This document shows positions 1-11,125 of a stretch of DNA of 64,000 nt, piece after piece; the first letter of the stretch is position 1; each line of letters starts with the position of its first letter. The stretch is from Entoloma clypeatum (taxonomy: Eukaryota > Basidiomycota > Agaricomycetes > Agaricales > Entolomataceae). The position numbers and the translations under genes were made by a program. The notes under the pieces were generated by a model. It was not told the origin of the DNA. It did not search any database and saw only the letters and a program-made list of their open reading frames with translations. The stretch spans positions 4,712,001-4,776,000 of the forward strand of contig OY751485.1 of assembly GCA_963565915.1 (NCBI GenBank), in the 5' to 3' direction.

Positions 1-2236
1 GGATATAGACCTTTCAAAAGATGTCAGCAGAAGTTGGTGACTAGTTGAAGTCACTTACGACAGTGCCATTGCCAACGACGCCCAGACGGGACTAAGGCGA
101 GTGTGGTTGAGGGGATACAAGACGCCCGCAGCGATTGGCACAGCTATGATGTTGTACACGATCGCCCAAGCCTGCTAGAAACTGAGTGCCAAGTGGAAAT
201 CATAGAAAACAACGTTATCTTACGAAGTTGAGTTGGACTCTCTTGATTATCCGTCGAGATAGATCGCGCTAGACTTCGGAGTTCGGATGATAACAACACG
301 AAATTCGCACTGGAAACATCACCTTCGAAAATGTCAATAAGTGATGTTGAATTGAAGATGTTTGGTTTTTCACTCACTGCCGGATCCAATTGCAATGCCA
401 ACATCGGCTGTTGCCAATGCCTTTCGGAAAAAATTGTAAGATTCGTTGCATTGTTGGTCAACTGCTACAAAAAACGCACCGGAGCGTCATTGATTCCGTC
501 CCCTACCATTGCTACTATTATGCGACGAGGCGGGTTCCTGGACGGCGCCCAGGACAGTTTTGAATCAACGGATCTCTTTTGCCCATCGTTTTGGAGATTG
601 TGTATGCACTGAGCCTACCAGAGCTCATGTAAGTGCGAGTATCTTTGGGAGACCGAGGCTTACCTTCTCGTGCGGAAGGACTCCAGCTATCACGTTGGTT
701 GTCGGGATGCCAACAGAGGCTGCGACTGCGGCGGCGGCTGTAGTACAGTTATCTCCAGACAAGAGCCACGTGTGAATCCCGTGCTGATGAAGACCAGATA
801 CCACGGCTGATGCTTCAGGTCGCACAGAATCGGTGATGGCAAAAGCAGTTGTCAGGGGAAAAGCATCCTCATCATCCCTTTGAACGGCCATAAGCACAAT
901 GCTTTTTCCGTCCGACTTCCAATGTTCAAGTTGCCTGCGATGATTGCTGCTAAGAAGAACACCATGTTCCTCCATCCAACGTTCGTTTCCCATGATGGTT
1001 GTGCAGCGCAAATTCGGGAAGGCCGCTTTCACGCCCTTGCCATGGGCTTCCTCAAAATTCAAACCGGTTTCCTGGACGGAGTCCTTGCAGAAGTCTCGGA
1101 TAGCGATCGCAAGTGGGTGCGTTGAAACGGACTCTAATTCACTGGCCATTCCGAGCATATATGACCGCGGCCATTATGTAGAGAGGGTCTCGAAATCGGT
1201 GACCCGCGATTCGGTCAGAGTTCCCGTTTTATCGAAGACAACAAGATCGAGAATGCCGAACTTGGCCGCAAGTCCAGAACCAACGAGCAAGGCTGTCGGT
1301 GCGGCCAAACCAATGCCACAAGGGCAAGCGACGACAAATACGGCAATCGCGAATTGTAAAGACCACACAGCTACAACAAGCTTCAAAGTCAAAGGACGAT
1401 TACAATGTGAAGCCAGAGTGAAACGTACGCCAGCCTCCAACATCGAGATCAAGATAATCTGGAGGCAGTGAGCCGCTCAGACCAAAGTCCAACCAGATAA
1501 CCCAGGTGATAATCGCTAATAATGTGATGACGGCACGAAATAACCCGTTATTTGGTCTGCGACTCTGCGCTCAATAGGAGATTTATGACTTTGCGCTTCT
1601 CTGACCACTTGAACGATTTGATCTAGCCTGTGCCGGATAAAAAAATCAGTTACGGGCAAAAAAAGAGGAAGCAACAACCTACATCGTCTTTTTGCCACGC
1701 TCGCGTGCAGAACTGGGCCCTTATTGATGGTCCCAACGAAGATTAGATTACTTGGTAATTTTTTGATAATGCGCGATTCTCCAGTCAGAGAACTTTCGTC
1801 GAAGAGGCCCTCTTGACCAGGCAATATGATTCCGTCCGCAGGAGGACTGGAGCCGGTTGGTCATCTCCAACTTCAAGATGGTCAACCGGAACCTTTGTGA
1901 TACCCCGGCCGAAGGAAGTTGGCAAGGACTTGACATCAGAGATGATTCCTATTTTCTCTAGCTCTCTGGATGCGTCCAGTCCATATACAGCAGGTGATAC
2001 TAGAAGAAGGGCACCATTTGGACGAAGAGAATTCAAGGCCATAATTGCATCGGAAGTACGTGACCTGCAATAAGCCTGTAAATATTTACCTTGATGTTCA
2101 GGAGAATTCAGGTATCTTGTAGAGCTGATATCATCTATGGTGTTCACCCGCAAGCAAAAACACTGCCAAGAAGACGACAGTATCAAAATAGTTCATGGTG
2201 TTTCCTGTCGTGGCTGGGTGTCTTGATGCGCGTAGA
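1..2236 (-). pseudogene. Degenerate, 5'-truncated copper P-type ATPase copy
   Basis: Read on the minus strand this is a paralogue of the intact Cu-ATPase at 21522-24878. Matching blocks in order are a membrane segment with YFDTVVFLAVFLLAG (about 2170), the actuator block with SLTGES (about 1780), [13 protein letters not shown] (about 1310), DKTGTLTE (about 1230), SGDN (about 755), GDGINDAP (about 500) and the last membrane pair (about 60-175). The ORF is broken: 13 residues between the CPC segment and the DKTG loop are deleted, residues are lost before the exon junction near 1690, and a frameshift follows FVP near 1535, ending in an early stop. Both HMA metal-binding domains and the first membrane helices are missing at the 5' end. 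The last exon lies beyond the left edge. I infer a dead duplicate. Confidence 0.88.
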
Positions 2237-2244
2237 CTGGCCGG

Positions 2245-2268
2245 GGTTCGGTTCGGTTCGGGTTCGGG
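2245..2268. repeat. TTCGG micro-repeat at the pseudogene break
   Basis: About five imperfect copies of a GTTCGG/GGTTCG unit lie within about 10 bp of the point where homology to the intact Cu-ATPase stops. Such a repeat could mark the rearrangement breakpoint; that link is inference. Confidence 0.6.
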
Positions 2269-2269
2269 G

Positions 2270-2961
2270 GTCATTGGCCTGAACCCAAAGACTCGAGCGC
2301 CACGTCTGAGAGGCAATGTAGAGTTGGAATATTGTTAAGTCAGGACGGCAGAAATCTAGTGGGTGTGAGCTACCCTTTGACGACATAGCATTGGCCACCC
2401 GCCTTGCGTGATCGGATCGTGCTAGGATCGTGTATAGGCAAACATTGCTCTTGTTCGGTTTACTTCCTGGTTACGCACTAATGAAATACGGAATCAAACG
2501 CCCGAAGATGCGGCTGGTGGTGGTCAACTGTGAGTATGCCGGAGCCCCTTACGTGTCCAAAGATCGGTGAGAAACTCAGCGGTCTCGATATACCATGGAT
2601 GTAGAGAGGGTTGGCATATCCTCCGTTTACCCTAAAAAGTCTCGATCGAAGACGTTTCTTAATGAAAGTTCGAGATCCTTGTAAAGCGCTGGAGTCAAAA
2701 TTGATTTACCTCAAGAGAGGGCTAATGGTCTGAGGAGCAGAGTGGAGAGGCGTTGGGTGGAGCCACATAGCAGGGTTTTGAACTGCAATTGGCCCTCACT
2801 CGATCATCACCAAGACCCCACGCTGCCCAGCCCAGATGTATACCTGCTCACTGAACTCTGACCGCATATAATTTCGTGTCCTGACCGATACATTAGTACA
2901 TATTCTCGCTGGAACAGTTCAGAAAAGTAAAAAGTACGGGATGAAATGACCTCAATTTGGT
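2270..2961. other. Intergenic stretch, no gene seen
   Basis: About 690 bp between the Cu-ATPase remnant and the 3' end of the Yippee gene. Reading frames are short and stop-rich on both strands. I see no RNA gene and no recognisable 5' part of the ATPase here. Confidence 0.6.
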
Positions 2962-3614
2962 TTAACAATCATCCAACTTCCAGCAATTATCCTTAATTAG
3001 TCTCTCTCGTTCCAGCAAAAACTTCCCTGGTCAACAGGGTGACATTACAACGGGGCGAAATCCGCAACGTTCAGAGAACTCACCCTCCTTATACTTCTGT
3101 GAGGGATCCGTTGCCTTGTGATAGAACCAGCCCAACCGGTCATTGCACCCAAGGCAGAATACATCAGCCACAGTATGCACACCTGTCCTAATGGGACACG
3201 TATTGAGACTTTGCTGTGTCGACACGGGAGACAAAGACGCACAAGAGCGGACGATCTTCCTTCCGGCCTAGTTTGATATTCTCCGCCGAATTCATCAAAC
3301 TGAGCAGGTAAGGATGTTGAAAGGAGTGGAGAAATCGACATACTATCCTCGACCATCTCGACCAGAGAACGCTTTACTGATCAGTTCGTCTTGGAGAGCC
3401 TAACGAACAGTGAGGATGTCTGCACAAGTAATGCGATAAAGAGATAATAACATACAATCGTGGCAGAGCATACCGAGCACGAAAACGAGGGATGGCCCTC
3501 GTATGTTTGAATGACCTGCAAATCGGTGTCGGATGTTGTGGAGGTCGTCATGATGGGAGCATTGAAGGTGAGGTTGCCATTTGGGGGTGTTTGGCTACCC
3601 ATGTCCTTGAACAT
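2962..3614 (-). CDS. Yippee/Moh1-family zinc-binding protein
   Basis: Five short exons splice into a compact zinc protein of about 130 residues. Conserved blocks in order are FSCSVC (first Cys pair), [31 protein letters not shown] (the family signature), a second Cys pair in [18 protein letters not shown] and a C-terminal [10 protein letters not shown]. This is the Yippee (beta-tent) order with two CxxC pairs. Introns fall after SATI, after GRG, after RPLL and after KYKEG, all GT-AG; the stop is at 2962-2964. The start is ambiguous: ATG at 3614, or in-frame ATGs at 3602 and 3551; 3614 gives an N-terminal tail of about 40 residues. Yippee proteins are small conserved eukaryotic proteins; Moh1 in yeast is linked to stationary-phase survival. 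It is divergent with VPS53. Confidence 0.85.
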
Positions 3615-3628
3615 AACCAACGACCCCC

Positions 3629-6600
3629 ATGCAAAATGACCATGAGGACTCTCAGACTGAACTCCCGCACGAGGTGATCCTTGCTATCCAGAGCGTCCTC
3701 AACTGCAACGACGGCCAGGAGGAGAATCTGGACGCGCTATATGCGACCTTCAGTTCAGTTGATGTCATCAACCGCCTCTTCCCCGATGGTTGGTCGTTAA
3801 GTCATGACTTTGTTTGACATCGCTCACGTCTGTGAATTTCACAGAGGCGTCCCTTGTTCATCTCGAGGCTGTCCACACTCGATTGACGGAATCACAGCAG
3901 GAACTCCAGAGAGAAGTTGATTCCTTGCAATCCGAGCTGAAACGCAACCAAGATCCAGAAAGGATGCAGCTGATACAAGAAATGATCTCGGTATGTTCTT
4001 CCAGTTATCCTTCTCCATCCAAAGAAAGTGTAATAGATGGAATGAAATGCATCTTCTAAGGACCTCCTTGGACAAATTTCTATCATCCGAGAGAAAGCGA
4101 CTGAATCCGAAGCTGTTGTCCGCAATATCACCAAAGATATTCAGGTTCTCGATACCGCGAAAAAGAATTTAATATTGAGTATGACAACCCTGAAGCGGTT
4201 GCAGATGCTCGGTATGGAGTCAGCCTTTCTGACGGGGGAAGTCAAGAATCTCATCTGGAATTACTCATGTCAGTCAATGCGCTTTTGCAGCTGGAGGACA
4301 TGATCAAAGAGAAGAGGTATACGGAGGTTGCACAAACTCTTACCGTAAGCCTACATCTCTGAATGTCAGCGCTGTGGTATCCTTAGCAGTATCTGTAGGC
4401 TGTAAAGGAAATCTCGGCAACTTTCCAGTCTTACGCCGCCATCCAACATGTCGCCCAAGTTTCGAAGCGCATTCAAGGAGTCCAGGGCAATCTCAGGGCC
4501 CAAATCGATGTAGATTTTGACGCGTTGTAAGTGTCGCATTTATTGCTACGCCTGAAGAGGATGTCAAATGCCACGACTTCCAAAAGCTATCTCCAAGATG
4601 CCTCAAAACAACCTAAACCTTCCCTCATATCCGAAGCCTGCCTCGTCGTCGATGTCATTGGTCCAGACTTTCGTTCTCACCTGGTGGACCGATATGTCGC
4701 TCTGGAGCTTAAGGAGTACCGGCGGATATTCCGCAGCACTGACGAGGCAGGACAGCTGGATAATATCTCTCGACGGTTTGCGTGGTTTAGGAGGTTATTG
4801 CATACGCATGAGATCGAGCAAGGAAGAGTCTTTCCGGCGGAATGGAGAGTTGGGTGGTTTTTGTTGGCCAAGTTTGTCGAGATCACCCGGTATGTACTTT
4901 CTTTGTTTTTCTTCCAACTCTATGTAATCAGTATTATGGCATCAAACAGAGACGATATGGCGATGTTGCTCGTGAAAGCTGGACCATCGCTTACTGTGAA
5001 AGCACTTTTAGAGAACTTGCAGATCACACTCGAGTTTGAATCAGCGATGGCGAAGAAGTGGGCGACGGGTGTAAGTAAGGAGGACCTTGTATATCTCTTC
5101 CGCATATTGATCTCCGTCTTCAGTTCGACGCGATTCTCAATGCTACAGCAGGACCCCATGCTCAGCCGGTTAAGTCCATATCCTCCGCATTTGAACCACA
5201 CATGAGCATCTTTGTTGATGCGCAAGATAAGTAAGCAGCTTTTGCTGTGCCTGTGTGTTCCTATAGCATTGATGACTGCTTCAGAGTACTGGCAGACATG
5301 CTTGCTCCACATCGAAAGTCCAAGTCTGGGCGGCCACAGCCGCGACAATCTCTCGAAACTTCCGGCAACGCGGGTGACGAACAGGAGGCGCCTATTTTGG
5401 TGCTGCCCTCCTCGACCGACCTGTTCTATTTCTACGCCCAGAGTCTAGAACAATGTGCGAAACTTTCAACAGGCCAGGCGTTGTTTGACCTGTGTTCTTT
5501 GCACAAGAAGTGGCTGAGGATTTATGCCGGTGAGAGTTCCCTTTTAATGTCTCGATTGACCGAAGTTGATGTTTTCAATTATAGAGGATGTACTGATTGC
5601 TAGTCTGAAGCGGTATCTACTTTCTGCAAGTTGATCTCTATGGGATATTGATCCATCATTCAAGAAGTCCGTCACAACCCCATTCACGCAAATCAACCGA
5701 GACACGGTTTGATCACAAAGAGTTGAAGCAAGCGTGTTTGTTGATCAACACAGCCGACTATTGTCAAACTACTGCCGTCGAGGTAAAGTCAAGCAGCAGT
5801 TTACATTGATGCCCCATAACCTGATCGATTGATTAGCTAGAAGAGAAGATAAGGGAAAAGATTAACGAAGAATACAAGGAAAAAGTCAGCTTGCAAAACG
5901 AACAGGATATGTTCGTCAGGTCAGTCAATCTATCGCTCAGTTTATCACACATTCTGAATCGACAGTCCATTTTCTCATCCACATCTTGCCTGACTAGTGT
6001 CATCTCAGCAGCTATCGTCATCCTACTTCGCGAACTTGAATCTGCGTGTGATGCAGCTTTTTCAACAATGGCCCGCACATCTTGGACCACAGGTAGAAAC
6101 CAGGTTAGCGGTGAATCAGCATATGCGGGGGATCTCGTGAAGGCAATAGAACAAGTCGTTGAGGCCATAAAGCCCCTTATAGAACAGAAGAAGTACCTTC
6201 GGAATTTCTTCGATAAAGCTTGCAGGTGCATGCTACTTTCATCTGACGTCTTGATGAATACTGAATTTCGGGTCCAGCCTCATAATCACCAAGTTTACGA
6301 ACGCTATCGTGAAGACCAGGCCTCTGAAGGAGATTGGGGCTGAACAGGCATGTGTACATTCCCTTTTTTCCATAGTGCAGTTAAAGAAGTCGATCTTTAG
6401 CTGCTTATAGATCTTCACACAGTGAAAACATACCTACTGCGAATGCCTGGAGAAGCGTTGCAAAGTCAAAGGTAACTATCAATTTATCGGGATTTGCTCT
6501 TGTTCTTCATCGTGATGAACAGTTATACCCGTGGATTGACGAAGAGCACTTCACGGCTTGAAGCCTTGCTCAAAGTTATCGTCACACCCGTGGTGGGTTC

Positions 6601-7156
6601 ATTTTTTGCATCAGGCTTTGACCACTCCTCTGATGATGTCTCCTGGATAGGACCCTGCGGAAGGTTTCATCTTGAGTTATACCCTACTCATCGGGGATGC
6701 CTCCTTTTCCAATTTTCAAAAGGTGAAGAAAAACGCTAGTCACACGTCTTACAACTGACGACTCCTCGCGGTCTTCTGCGCTAGATCCTCGATCTGAAAG
6801 GCGCACCAAAACCCCAACAAAACGCCCTGCTGGATTCGTTCCTCACTATAACGAGCACCAAACCAGAGCTCGAGAGCACATCCTTCCTCTCGTCTTTAGA
6901 TATGGATCCTCCGGGACCTGGACAACTCGGTGGGAGTCTCGTCAGTCCTGGAGGCAGCCGAGTCTCTTTGCCCCTCGCCATCAATGGAGGGAACAGTGGA
7001 GACAGCATTTTCGCAGCCATGACGTCTCCTCTGCCAAATGGTCCCCCAACGGGTTCAATCATGGCGCCAGAGAGGGGTGGAGGCGAGCGAGTTTTCTCTG
7101 ACTTCAGACGGTTTGTGAGCTTCGGGTTAAGGAAGGACCCCGCAGCACCTTCCTAA
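3629..7156 (+). CDS. VPS53: Vps53, GARP tethering complex subunit
   Basis: Vps53 is a subunit of the GARP complex, which tethers endosome-derived vesicles at the trans-Golgi. The gene has many exons (first 3629-3788, then 3845-3990, then from 4061). The spliced protein starts MQNDHEDSQTELPHEV, followed by the N-terminal Vps53 domain with the coiled-coil block EAVHTRLTESQQELQREV and the family blocks DIQVLDTAKKNL and RLQMLVNALLQLEDM. It continues through QITLEFE and the C-terminal RFDHKELKQACLLINTADYC and SRLEALLKVI. The tail is Gly/Pro/Ser-rich, ending at 7156, as in basidiomycete orthologues. Introns are about 50-70 nt and phases agree wherever I checked. The start ATG lies 14 bp from the ATG of the divergent Yippee gene. 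Confidence 0.9.
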
Positions 7157-7517
7157 GACCCCTCGTTTCGAAGTTGTGTGAACGGATAGGGTTGCACTGT
7201 GTTCCCGAACGCCCGACTGGTCGTACGTGTTTGAAATATTTGATTCCTTGTTGCATATCTCTACAAGTAATACCCTGACTATGATAAGTTACAACCAGAT
7301 ACAGCACACATGTGAAAGCAAAAAAAATTAAGACATGTACTTATGAGCAGGGGGTATATCGAAGACTGTCCATGTGTTCGAGATTGGCCAACAAGGGATA
7401 GAAGAGAACGGAAGGAGAAATAGATGCTACAGTACAGTACATACTTCTGACCTAAACTGGGAAAAAAAACACACACACACACCGTCATGAAACGAGGGAA
7501 GCCCTCCAAGAAGCCCC
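7157..7517. other. Convergent intergenic region with short CA repeat
   Basis: This 360-bp stretch lies between the converging 3' ends of VPS53 and the membrane-protein gene. It holds a short CA run near 7470-7483 and an A-rich tract, compatible with 3' UTR and polyadenylation sequence. No ORF here looks coding. Confidence 0.6.
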
Positions 7518-10500
7518 TCAGGGGTATCGTGTTTTGCCTGGCGGCGTTGGACTGAGTGTACTGCCCGATCCCGCAGTTCTCCCAAGAACATGCTTCACAA
7601 TGAAGCTCGAAGGCACGGGCGAATGCCCGGGCGTGCTCGACCCTCCCCGTTCGCGGCTTCCCGTGGACGAAGATGGCAAACCGCGATGGGGTGGTAGAAT
7701 GGAGCTAGCGTGTGAACGCGTTTCATCCATCGAGTCGCCGCGGCGGAATCTGATCTCTGTAACGGACACAGGGACGCTCTCGGTTGGGGAAGGGAACATG
7801 GAGATGGGGTGGACGTGTGGTCGGGCACTGACGGTGTCGTTGTCAGCTGGTGGGATTGTGAGCCCGTCTGGAGGGATGAGGCGAGGCAGGGCCCTTTGGG
7901 CCGGTCTCACGGAAGGAGTGGCGTGGCCTAGGGGACGATGGGGTGATGGAGAGGGTGACGTGGGGTAAGGGAGGGGAGGGGGTAGGGGTGACGTTGGTGA
8001 GATTTCGTCGGAAGTGGAAGTGCTGTGTACTGTGGGCATGCTCGGTCTTGCCAGCGGCTGTCGCGATGGTCCGGCCCGATGATGGTCGTGTCCTGAGCTT
8101 GAGTATTCGGTTGGGGCGATGGAGTGGGTACGGTAGGATACGTCGGAAGAGGTGTTAAAGTCGATGAATGAGACTGATTCCTTGGGAGGTGCTGCAGGAG
8201 ACGGTGGAAGGCTAGGAGGCGTAATCCGGAGTATTGTACGGAGCTTTCGGCTTGTTTTTTCTGGCGTATGCAGAGCTTCACTGGCCTTTGCTTGCTCGTT
8301 TGCGACAGCAGCCTCTGTTTGACCATGAACCCGCTCTTGTAGACTGGTCCTGCCGAAATCCACATGGAAAGGACTAGGAGGCGCCTGTGCATCAAGGAAA
8401 AACCCACCAACCCCTGCTTGTTGGCTCGATGACCCCGGTTCTGGATGATGTTGATCAACTGGAGAAGGAACTTCGGCGAACGACGAACGGGTTACTCCTA
8501 CTGGCGATGAGATCCTCAGAGCTTCGCGCTCACTGAGAACGTGGTCGTGATGATTCCGCAAATCTTCAGGAAACTCGCTGATCCGAGGGCTCAGACTACG
8601 TATGGCCAAGGAATCTATCGCAGTCCCGATGTCACTTGTAGCATCTTCTGAGCTATATCTATCATCTCTCCGCGTTGCCAGAGATGGTGGGTGGCGATCT
8701 TGATCGGGAGGTAGTGCCAGCGAAGCCGGGGTTGGCGCGTAGTCGCCTGCCAACCGCACCTCAGGCGTACCGATGCTGGGTTCCCCATCGTCTAGCAATA
8801 CAGCATTGCTACCGCTGCGGTCATGGCGACTTCTGGGCCAAGGATCAGGAAGAGAAACTGAGCGGGGGACGGATTGAGGTTTTGCACAGTTTGGGTAGGA
8901 CGGAGGGAGCTTAGGGATAGGAGGGGCCGCGGATACGTACGAGAGGGATGGCAGTTCGGATGCCATTGAAGGAGGGTGATCCAGCAAGACGGAATCGTTG
9001 ATGATATCATGGTCTTGTTTGCTTCCATAGCCTTCTACGGGCCTGACTGGCAGTTCCAACACAAAGCTAGGCGACCACGAACTTCTGTTGGCGCGTTTTG
9101 CTTTCTTTCCTTTGCTATATTTCGAGATCGAAGAGGCCAAAGACTTGACACTCGGGGGACCGTTTTGTCCGCCTACGTTACCGCCGGGTTCGGAATGCCT
9201 GAAGACGATCCCAATGGTACGAGTGTTGTACCCACCCTCAACCTCGCGCTTCCATCGAGTAAATCCCGATTTCTTGCTGGAATGGGGACTGCTCGCCTCA
9301 ACGTCTCCACGTGATTGGGGGGCAATGTCTAGAATCCTTTCGATAACATTCTCGACTGGGTTCTTCTTCCTTGTTCCCGGGGGCCGTGCCATTTGTCTGG
9401 CACGTTTCCGACATGGTCGTACGACAAACCAAAAATAGAGAGAGCCAGAAAGGAGAAGGAAACTAAGGAGGCCTGCGAGGACCAGGGCAGCAATGGTGCC
9501 TTTTGTTATGGTACCATGACCCATCCCGAGGCTTCCGGCTGGCGGCGAAGTCGGGGAACTTGGCCATGAAAGTCAGCACTTTTTACATAGGTGGTATATG
9601 AAACAGTAGCGACAAACATTGGTGGTTGAGCCGAGTATACCTTGAATCCATCAGTGTTCAGGGACAGCTCGCCTCCGTCTTCGTTGATAACCCTTAATTC
9701 GTGCGATGTACCTGGGTCGAGCCCAGTAGCGAAGAAGAGTAAACTGTCTTGCTGTGTCAATGAAGATTGTGCCGAGAAGGTGGCCGCGACATCGTCAAGG
9801 ACAACGGAGTATTTGCCTGACGCGGGAGACGTTATGCCACTCAATTGGAATGATACGCCTTGATATCTGATCAGTTATTAGACCTTGGGGAGGCAAGAAC
9901 TCAAGATTGACACACCAGTGAACTGTGTCTGTGCGATGTCACCCTTGGTGTTGGAACGGTGGATAGGATTGTTGGAAATGTTCATGAAAGACCATTGGCC
10001 TATGTAGGATATGGCCTGCTGGTCGATGGATCGTTCAATGAACAAAGTGCTACACGGAGAAATCGATACTCAGGTCCAGAGATGTGTTGTTCAGTCTACT
10101 CACTCGTTTGGAACGTTAGCAACGGAAATTACCAAAGCCTTGTCGAAAAAGACAACCGATTTTGGCGGGGTATTGATGGCCGGTATGTTTGAAACCAAAG
10201 AGACTGTATGAACATCATTCGTCAAATTTTGAAAGGCAGCCAAAATGTTGTTGTTCAAATCCGGGTTCACAGAGGATTGAGGAGTTCCATCCAAAAGAAT
10301 GTCATAGCTGGAATGGTTCGTATAACCGAAAAGCTGTATTCCAGTTCCTGCATCAAGAAATAGAGGAGTTTATCAGTGTGATTTTTGCAAAAGAATTTGT
10401 TATGACTACCTTTCCATTGCAAAGATAGAGATGCGTTGTTGAACGAAGTCGCATGGTAACTATTGCCAATGCCTACATCGCCCATGGCACTTGGAAAGCC

Positions 10501-10623
10501 GGAACCATCGAAGTAGGGATTCCAGCCGGCAAGGAGGTCTGGAATGGAGAGCGTATCGCGGAAGGGAGAGTAGGAGACTGTAGGCGATGTGTCGTCGACA
10601 AAGAACTGGATGTTTTGCGCCAT
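7518..10623 (-). CDS. Single-pass membrane protein, Ser/Pro-rich cytoplasmic tail
   Basis: The N-terminal part reads as a beta-sandwich ectodomain of a kind common in Agaricomycetes: NIQFFVDDTSPTVSYSP, GNSYHATSFNNASLSLQW, GTGIQLFGYTNHSSYDILL and, after further introns, PGTSHELRVINEDGGELSL. A hydrophobic helix AALVLAGLLSFLLLSGSLYF (about 9450) is followed by a basic stop-transfer stretch and a long low-complexity Ser/Pro tail in one large exon (7518 to about 9524). Several N-glycosylation sequons sit before the helix. The first in-frame ATG is at 10623. It gives no clear signal peptide, although the preceding in-frame codons (no ATG) read hydrophobic, so the true 5' end may be in an upstream exon. 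Function unknown; a cell-surface or sensor role is inference. Confidence 0.72.
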
Positions 10624-10832
10624 AAAACCATGAGCACAATCGATCAAGAGTGTTCGATATTTGGCATGAGCTTGAGCGACGAGGACGGACGTGTTCAGCT
10701 GTCGGGACAAGTTTGCAGCCAACTTGGAGGGAGGAGCGTACCTAGCAGCAGTTGTAAGGGATTCTGCAGGCCGAGCGAGATGTCTGTCGTGGTCGCTGTC
10801 CAAGCCGTCCTTGGCGGAGGATGGTAGGTATA

Positions 10833-10842
10833 TATTTTTATA
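10833..10842 (-). promoter_or_regulatory. Possible TATA box
   Basis: On the minus strand TATAAAAATA lies about 210 bp upstream of the first usable ATG of the membrane-protein gene. A short upstream ORF beginning near 10666 (MPNIEHS then stop) lies between. The assignment rests on sequence match and position only. Confidence 0.35.
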
Positions 10843-11125
10843 TCGGCAGTAGTACTAGCTGACATCCCCATGAGAGGTCCCATACAAATCCCATTTACGT
10901 AATACTGTGATACCACTCCGCTGCCGCCATCGAACGTTGCACTTGTCCCTTTGACTATTTCATGTTTCCGTTCTTCGCATTGCATGCCTGTCACTGACTG
11001 TAGGCCCCAAGTAGCTGCACCTTTGACGTTACTCGGCAGAGTAGAGAGAGAGAGTCCTTTCAATTAAAGCGTCCGCCTTTTGTCCCCTTCTTTTTTTCGT
11101 CTCTGATGCTCCATAACACTCACAG

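Noticed and set aside
7534..7968. 144-codon plus-strand frame antisense to the membrane-protein tail
   Set aside because: Shadow frame of the Ser/Pro-rich coding exon on the other strand.
10267..10803. Start of the membrane protein at 10803
   Set aside because: The codon there is TTG; the first in-frame ATG is at 10623.
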